Origin: Onchidella celtica
Lineage: Eukaryota; Mollusca; Gastropoda; Systellommatophora; Onchidiidae
Direction of reading: 5' to 3'
NCBI GenBank assembly: GCA_963931925.1
Contig: OZ007573.1
Location: 43,857,624 to 43,921,623 of the forward strand
DNA: 64,000 nt
Shown here: piece after piece, positions 58,301-64,000 of the stretch
How the letters are laid out: every line of letters begins with the position of its first letter
Numbering within the stretch: the stretch's first letter is position 1
Notes under the pieces: model-generated
Told to the model about the DNA's origin: nothing
The model's database searches: none
What the model saw: only the letters and a program-made list of their open reading frames with translations
Made by a program: the position numbers and the translations under genes

Positions 58301-61106
58301 ACAAGAGGCTGGGTGGAAAAGAAGAATAAAAAAGTCACTTTGGGTCCAAATTGCAGAAACGAGCAGGACACGGTGGGTGATGTAGCGTAGCCTGGGTTGT
58401 CAGCGCTCGGGGCAAGGCAAGTATTGCGCCCCTTGGCGTGTGGACTGTTGGCACTCCCTGAGTCACTTCCACCACTAGTCCAGTGCTGAAACCCCCCCCC
58501 CCCCCCCGTTCAGTTGAAAAGCACAATCCATGCAGTTTCAGAAAATACTGATACACATACATTATAACTAAAGTAAAATGCAAGTAATGCTAGTACACTC
58601 AAATTTATTTAAAATCTCCTGGATTTTAGTTTGTGCAAAATTTTCAATAACTGTATTGCAGTCTTCATTGAAATCTCTCTCAACTGACAATATTGCTAGG
58701 TTACTCAGTCTATCTTTGCTAATTGCAGCTCGCTGAAACGTTTTGATTGATTTAAGTTTTGAGAAACTTCTTTCACAACTGGCAGTTGAAATAGTGATAG
58801 TTACAAAAATTCTTCGTGTGACAATGCAACTCGGTGAAATTATGAAATTTTAATTCTGATTTTTTTGTGCAAACTATGGAACATTACAGTCAATACCAAT
58901 ATCTTCAAACGCTACTGACCCAGCCTTAGAAGAGCATAGACACAGTGGCTTCGGTTTAGTTTCGCTTTCGGGTCTCTTTCAGTAAGTTTGCTGAATGGCG
59001 TCAGTCTCGACTTCCTAGACTTACGTCTTGCGGTAAAACCCCCGAAAGCGAAACGAAACCGAACCCCCTGTCTGGACTCCTAGCCGGGAGCTTGCTCAGG
59101 AAAAAAGTCTGAAAGTGAAAGTCTTTGCACAACCAGAACATCAATTAGATACCCACCTGTGCCTGCTTTGTTAGGTTTGACCAAATCAACGAGAAGAACA
59201 GAAATTCGTGTTGTCATGGTATCACGGACTTGTCTCAGCTGTGAGTAGTTGTCTATAAATATGGTCCTGATAGATAAGATAAGATAAGAAACACTTTATT
59301 ATCCCATATGGGAAATTCTTTTTCACAGAGTGTTTAACAGCACACACGTGGTACATATATCTTACGTATCATCATATATATAAACAAACTCAATAAGTCA
59401 ATAACAGACATACACGGAGTGACATGGAAAGAACCGCAATGAAATGTGGCACACCTCTATCGAGTAAGATGACTTGCTGAGGCGAATTGGTGAAGGCAAG
59501 AACGATCTTCTGTATCTTTCCCTGTTTGTTTTCATGTGTATTATTCTGTTGCTCTTAGATGATCTAGAAATTTGATGAAACAGGGGATGGTGGCTGTCAT
59601 TTAAGATGGACATGAATTTCTTCGACACAAGCATTTGAGTATAGATGGTTAAAACTGAAAAATGTCGTCTCTGTCATGTTGCATACTTTCTTGATGATTT
59701 TGTTAAGTTTATGCTATGTTAAGTTTATGCTTGTCACTTTCTCTTGCATTGCCTCCCCAGCCAGTTATTATGCTTTCGATGGCAGCTTTGTAGAACAGGG
59801 AAAGCAGTGTTTTATCAACATTAAAATATCTTAATTTTCGTAAAAAGTTCATTCTTTGGCTGGCTCTTGAATGGACTTTTGAAATATGTGTATGCCAATC
59901 TAGACTGCGATGGATATGTATACCCAAATATTTGTAATATTCAACTCGCTCAACCTCTTCATTATCAATGCTTAATGGTGGTAAAGATGCTGTATTTGTC
60001 CTAAAATCAATTACAATCTCTTTTGTTTTCTTCACATTCAATACAAGAAAATGATCATGGCACCACTGCACAAATCTGGCTATTTCTGTAATATAGGCGT
60101 CTTCATCGACTGAGTTCTTGATAAGGCCTTGGATGGTGGTATCATCTGCAAATTTAATTATATGAATATTGTCAAACTCACTTTTGCATTGACTGGTATA
60201 AATGGTGAAAAGGACAGGGGATAAAACGCAGCCTTGTGGCGCTCCTGTGTTCGTTGTCAAGAACAGATTTGATTCATAAATGTTTCCACTGAGTAAATTT
60301 TTGTGAGAGAGCAGTGAGTAATTTTTACAAACGTAATTATTGTGCGAGCCAGCATGACTTGGTCTCGTAAACAATTTGTTTTGAACAGTTTTTTTCCTAA
60401 TAGATAGACAGAAGGTGTGGGGAAGGATAGACGGACAGCGTAGGTGTGCATGACTGAGCACTTTTTATATCTCGTGTTTTGAACTAGGTTTAGTAGAGAG
60501 GGAAGGGGTGAGTAGGAATTAAATGTTATTGAGACGTCTGTTGACGTACAGAAAATCCGTGATCCAGAGTAAAAGCTCGGGGTTTTGAACATGTTAAGAA
60601 TTTATTACTATAAAATTACATTTTATTGTCTTGAGTGATTCGACCTTTGATGTCGACCCAAGGTCGTTGCGTAGGGCTGTTACTTAAAATAACTCGGTTC
60701 GGCAGCTGAGCTAGAGGTGGTTGCACCAATCAAATGTATGAATCTGGACGGAAGGTCGAGACATAGCTTTAGTATTTAAACCCGTGCAGAGCTTAGATAG
60801 ATGCCACATGTAGACAATCCATTTACGAGGTGGACGGCGATAGTCCTCAGCCAGATGAGAGACATAAGAAACGCAGTTGAGCAGTCCATATTGTGAGGAG
60901 CGCCATGAGTTAAAGCTCCAGAGCCTAAGCTACTTGGTTTGATATAAACCCACAGCGTTTACATCCAGCGCTCTCACTCCCAGTGAGGGCCACATGGTGA
61001 GAGTCCATACTAATTTGTAATGATGAAAGTGAACCGTTCTACTTACTTTTGAAGACAGTTTCAGAGCTACCGCCAGACAACGCATGGTTGTACAAGCATT
61101 CTCCAT
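53598..61106 (-). CDS. Six-exon gene, unrecognised 763-residue protein
   Basis: Coding exons 61047-61106, 59157-59238, 58196-58308, 56604-56786, 55962-56058 and 53598-55354 sum to 2292 bases, exactly 764 codons, with all phases compatible. The start GCCATGG is a strong initiation context. The first 180 residues look folded: RQVRDTMTTRISVLLVDLVK, VAINPNDDHIRRVLHLTLSR, SVQEWTKSVLQINCAVTGGR, then a cysteine cluster with CCEVDDVKFCALCFPIWAFR and a basic run IRRRNRYDDTR. The remaining 580 residues are acidic, Ser/Asp-rich and probably disordered, with NPNF, NPTY and NPAF motifs like endocytic or PTB-binding sites (FDNPNF near residue 250). The tail ends in a Gly/Arg-rich patch. I do not recognise the family. 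The Cys-rich amphipathic stretch could be membrane-associated, but that is inference. A non-coding 5' exon is implied by the acceptor before the ATG. Confidence 0.72.
55962..56058 (-). CDS. Unrecognised gene, exon 5
   Basis: Encodes IRRRNRYDDTRIEFESSNLV to TLRQYA plus one base. The acceptor is TCCCAAG and the donor GTAAAC. Confidence 0.8.
56604..56786 (-). CDS. Unrecognised gene, exon 4
   Basis: Encodes 61 residues, IDLTNSVQEWTKSVLQINCA to FRRIRYM, including five closely spaced cysteines. The acceptor is CTACCAG and the donor GTAGGT. Confidence 0.8.
57620..57693 (+). repeat. LINE 3' tail (AATAAAG...CTTATCTTATC)
   Basis: GATAATAAAGTGATTCTTAT followed by CTTAT repeats. The same tail, in the opposite orientation, ends the LINE fragment at 59268. 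It is a short orphan 3' end. Confidence 0.65.
57824..58068. mobile_element. Small hAT-type MITE
   Basis: It starts CAGTGCCGGATTTA and ends TAATCCGGCCCTG, the typical hAT inverted terminus. Flanking octamers ATGAAAAC and ATGGAAAT match at six of eight positions, consistent with an aged 8-bp target duplication. Length 245 bp, non-coding. Confidence 0.7.
58196..58308 (-). CDS. Unrecognised gene, exon 3
   Basis: Encodes ASCLVAINPNDDHIRRVLHL to KGFSVE. The acceptor is CACCCAG and the donor GTGAGA. Confidence 0.75.
59157..59238 (-). CDS. Unrecognised gene, exon 2
   Basis: Encodes LRQVRDTMTTRISVLLVDLV to KAGT plus one base. The acceptor CTCACAG lies about 28 bp from the tail of a LINE copy; donor GTGGGT. 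A second AG 29 bp upstream (ATCAG) would not keep the frame with exon 1. Confidence 0.7.
59268..60465 (-). pseudogene. 5'-truncated LINE, RT C-terminal half and 3' tail (Rex1/CR1-like)
   Basis: The minus-strand frame encodes TNTGAPQGCVLSPVLFTIYT, the catalytic IIKFADDTTIQGLI, LNVKKTKEIVIDFR and YYKYLGIHIHRSLDWHTHIS, ending near NARESDKHKLN. The element ends at CTTATCTTATC repeats next to 59268. The front of RT is missing, which fits 5' truncation. It lies in an intron of the 763-residue gene. Its left-hand limit (near 60465) is approximate. Confidence 0.85.
61047..61106 (-). CDS. Unrecognised gene, first coding exon
   Basis: Encodes MENACTTMRCLAVALKLSSK. The exon itself starts at 61113 after CCTCTAG; donor GTAAGT. 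Confidence 0.7.
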
Positions 61107-61565
61107 GGCGTGTCTAGAGGAAATGTCCATATCATAACATGTCTCATTGAATTAATAGAATTTAAACTGTTATATCCGTCGCCACGTGCGCGGATTCTAT
61201 TTGGCATATAACTCATATGACCTGCAAGTAGTTAGAGTGAATAAGTTAGTCTTTATAGAAAGCTGTAGTTTCATTAGTAGATTCAGTTGCCTTTGAATTG
61301 ATATTTATATTTATAATTATATTTGATACATTAATTCCTGTAATTAAACTGCCCTACAGTTCTGCTAAAAATCAAAGCAATTGATTTATTTAGTTTTTAG
61401 AGTGCAAGTATTTTTTTTGTGTGTTCGTCGATTGTGGGAGCGGACCTCGAAAGAGTGTCAGTCGAATTATCCCCATCTAACCCACATCGCGACATTCGTA
61501 TAATGAGTTGATAATGTAAAAATACTCTGTCCAACATTCAAACTTACATACTGGGGTCGATCATA

Positions 61566-62027
61566 TTAGTAAGAAAATCTAGTACCCACGATACAATAAT
61601 GTTTGTTGACATTCATTTCCAACAATTTTGAAACAAGGAGATGCGGTTGAATGACATTGAAGGCGCTGGAAAAGTCTACGAAAAGGATTCGCGCATAGTT
61701 CTTTGGAATGTCAAGATGTTTGTAGACGTAGTCAAGAAAGTACATGTGTAAGACGGCATCTTCCACACCCTTTTTCTCACGGTAAGCAAATTGCATCGGA
61801 TCTTGGTAACATTTTAAAAGGGGCAATAAGCGTGTCAAAACAATTCTCTCCAAACATTTCATTACAACAGACGTTAGTGCAATCGGCCTTAAATCATCCA
61901 TTTCTACTACTTTGTTCTTTTTCGGTACAGGTATTATCTTAGATCTTAGATAGCAAGACGAAAGACAGTAAAACTCATTATTGAGGGCAAAAAAAGGACA
62001 TGAAGAGAAAAGTACATGTAGTTCCAA
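61566..62027 (-). pseudogene. LINE fragment, RT N-terminal half (same type)
   Basis: The minus-strand frame encodes IIPVPKKNKVVEMDDLRPIA, LTSVVMKCLERIVLTRLLPL, MQFAYREKKGVEDAVLHMY and ILFVDFSSAFNVIQPHLLVS, i.e. RT motifs up to the first catalytic Asp, then it breaks off. It complements the fragment at 59268-60465, but a host exon lies between them, so they are treated as two pieces. Confidence 0.85.
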
Positions 62028-62127
62028 CTAAAACATTAGCTTTTCGAAAGACACTCAAGGCTCTTTATCTTTTAAAAACTTGCAAACTCAAGTTTAAGTA
62101 CTAAATAAAATCCCTCTGATATTCAAA

Positions 62128-62414
62128 ACCAAACCCAGGTTATAGACATTGAGAAATCTATACTGCAGCAAAAGTGGAAATGGGCTGGCCATATCGGAAG
62201 AATCAAAGATAACAGATGGACAGATGCACTGAATGGAAGCCTGGAAGAGGAAGGTGAACAAGAGGATGCCCCGAGAGACGATGGGGAGATGATGTTATGA
62301 AGGCAGCACAGGTGAAGAGGCATGGACAAGATGGACGGAAAACAGAGAAGAATGGAGATCATTGGCGGAGGGTTACATCCTGCAGTGGACTCATGAGGCC
62401 TAACAAGAAGAAGA
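62128..62414 (+). pseudogene. LINE C-terminal remnant
   Basis: The plus strand has QQKWKWAGHIGRIKDNRWTD and, after a frameshift, RGCPERRWGDDVMKAA, the typical LRWAGHVARMxDNRW...GRPxxRWxDD end of a LINE polyprotein. It is broken by frameshift and stops. Confidence 0.75.
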
Positions 62415-62437
62415 ACACGTTTCCCGATCAAAGCAGG

Positions 62438-62947
62438 TCAAAAGGTGTTTGTTTCCTTGCCATAAAATTTTAATGAAATATCGCCAGCATCGTCAATTTC
62501 AAAAGAACCAGTGTTGGAAGTATCGTGGTCCAAGTAAACAGATAAATAAATAGATGTAGGGTGTGTAGCTTGACAACTGGTTGAGTCCTCAATTTCAGCT
62601 GTTGGCATTTTCGGATCTGGAAAAGTTAAATCTTACCATGACAGACCATCTCCAGAAGGGCCACCCAAAATAGGCGGGTCCATTCTCGAGTCATGAAAGA
62701 AGTTATTGACGACACTGCTATCAAAATGGATGAACTCTTTCTTGTCCAGGGTGAAAAGGTTGTGTAACAATGATGGCTCCTCAATGAACTCTTCCCATGT
62801 GATGATACTCAAGCCGGGCATCTCTCGGGGTGCTTCGGGCAAGGATGTTGATAGAACACCCATATCATATTCCTGGGAATTAGAGGTAACAGGAAAATGA
62901 ACTATTGACATCATGTCTTTAGTTCGTGTTCGTTCCATCTCCATTTT
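62438..62947 (-). CDS. Unrecognised gene, two 3' exons
   Basis: The exon at 62637-62947 (acceptor TTTTTCAG, donor GTAAGA) encodes 103 residues from MEMERTRTKDMMSIVHF through ITWEEFIEEPSLLHNLF and FHDSRMDPPILGGPSGDGLS. A 60-bp intron ending CAACCAG would join it in frame to 62438-62576, encoding CQATHPTSIYLSVYLDHDTS and FEIDDAGDISLKFYGKETNT to a TGA. The ATG may be the start or just an internal Met, since an acceptor precedes it. I do not recognise the protein. Direct splicing to the exon at 61113 would create a TGA, so it is kept as a separate gene. Confidence 0.45.
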
Positions 62948-63878
62948 CTGAAAAAGTGGGAGTACTTAATATGTAGAAGAGGTATAACAAATATACACTT
63001 TGACCCTTGTTTGTAATGCAATGTGACACTTACCAAGCTGTTTCACAGTTCCGATTTATTCTAACTGATTGTCATAATACTACAGCCCCAAACGATTAAC
63101 GTCGAATTTCTCAGCTGTGCAAAGAGTGGAGTTGGAACAAACAAAAACTAAGATCGAGACGTGATGTAGTTTTGTTTTATCCAGGGGGGGGGGGTTGTTG
63201 TTACACACAAACACAATGCTTATTCCAGCAAACAGTATCATTCACCACTGAAACAGCGCAAGAATGCAAATTTATACAGTTCTGTGGCCTCAATTTGACA
63301 GTACAAATAGGCATGGTTATAAAATGCTTGACCAAAATGTTTACAATTACGTCATGTATTTCCTATTGTGGAGGCATTAAACAAAAAAAAAAAAGATGCG
63401 CATTGTCGTAAGTACAAACAAGTTCTCTGGGCGTCACAGACGCACACAAACATACACAGCCACACACATACAAAAACACACTTTTTTTTCGTGCATGTGC
63501 GAAACAAAGTGTGGTTAGAGCGCAAACTTGTCCGGCCCTCATTTTTTATGTGTCCGTTTGCTGTTCCAACCTGAACTTTCTGCACAGTGATGACAACAAT
63601 GATAGGCCATGGGACCAGACTTGTAGCTTGTCATTCCGTTACGCACCTGAGGGGATAAGCTCATTTTTTGCATGCAAGCTCTTATGCATCTCCCCTTCAC
63701 AAAAAACTAATGTTGTCATTTCAAGTCTTGCACATTTGTGTATAATTTGTAAAGTGTGCCAATAAATGATAATTAATGATGCGAACTGAGTTTGCCACAA
63801 AGAGGTTATATATATAGATAGAGGTCAGACTAGTGCTACGCAAGTCTCCGCGTGGCGTCGTCGGTAGGTGCAGTAAAG
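62948..63878. other. Flanking DNA with simple repeats
   Basis: Contains a ten-base G run at 63184-63193, CA-rich sequence at about 63440-63480 and an AT repeat near 63809. No coding frame is supported. Confidence 0.5.
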
Positions 63879-63965
63879 ATGGCGGCCAACTTACGGCAAG
63901 CCTGCCTCGACCTAGACAGTACGGCTAAAGTAAAGCCAACTTACGGCAAGCCTGCTTCGACCTAG
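63877..63965 (+). CDS. Possible start of a plus-strand gene at AAGATGGCGGC
   Basis: AAGATGGCGGC at 63876-63886 fits both a strong initiation context and the YY1-type promoter motif found at many animal gene starts. The frame (MAANLRQACLDLDSTAKVK...) closes after 28 residues because the downstream copy of a 50-bp duplication is out of frame. Evidence for a gene is weak. Confidence 0.25.
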
Positions 63966-63984
63966 GCAGTACGGTTAAAGTAAA
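63885..63984. repeat. 50-bp tandem duplication
   Basis: 63885-63934 and 63935-63984 differ at only a few positions (CTGCCTCGACCTAGACAG against CTGCTTCGACCTAGGCAG). Confidence 0.92.
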
Positions 63985-64000
63985 CAAATCCAAGCCTAAA

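Noticed and set aside
61047-62947. One gene joining the exon at 62637-62947 to the exon at 61113
   Set aside because: Standard splicing would create TGA at the junction. The alternative donor GTCATG is poor, and the GCCATGG context supports a separate start.

Overview
The window is eukaryotic nuclear DNA. Genes are split into short exons with GT-AG introns, codon use is AT-leaning, and transposable elements fill most introns and intergenic spaces. The conserved proteins are animal (exocyst subunit EXOC1 and SAGA subunit SPT20/SUPT20H). Together with the repeat types, this suggests an invertebrate, most likely a lophotrochozoan such as a mollusc. The species cannot be fixed from the sequence alone.

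Layout: (1) 629-4428, minus strand: the six 5'-most coding exons of EXOC1; the rest runs off the left edge. (2) 4429-9369: intergenic, with a GT-rich tract, a decayed CR1/L2-like LINE tail and a 1.13-kb TTAA-flanked inverted-repeat element. (3) 9370-29030, minus strand: 23 coding exons of SUPT20H with a consistent reading phase; the first coding exon was not found. Its introns hold a hAT-like element, an LTR remnant and two TTAA elements placed head to tail. (4) 30428-38126, plus strand: a complete-looking 7.7-kb LTR retrotransposon with 1195-bp LTRs and a 5-bp target duplication. Its pol order is protease-integrase-RT/RNase H (Gmr1-like), and part of RT is deleted. (5) 38127-43994: repeats, including a fold-back element, tRNA-like sequences, a tandem array and AGATCT-rich DNA. 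(6) 43995-45831, plus strand: two 3' exons of a small COX7B/prag01-like mitochondrial membrane protein. (7) 48924-52906: a LINE with endonuclease and RT domains, flanked by a 15-bp target duplication. (8) 53598-61113, minus strand: a six-exon gene encoding an unrecognised protein of about 763 residues. (9) 62438-62947, minus strand: two exons of a further unrecognised gene, among LINE fragments. (10) 63879 to the end: an AAGATGGCGGC start-like motif inside a 50-bp tandem duplication.

The host genes are unrelated housekeeping functions (vesicle tethering, transcription co-activation, mitochondria) and do not form a pathway. The most notable content is mobile: the Gmr1-like element with a SCAN-like capsid and a duplicated primer-binding site, and several DNA elements inserted within a few bases of SUPT20H splice donors. 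All exon boundaries were derived by eye from splice signals, reading phase and remembered family similarity. No alignment was run.
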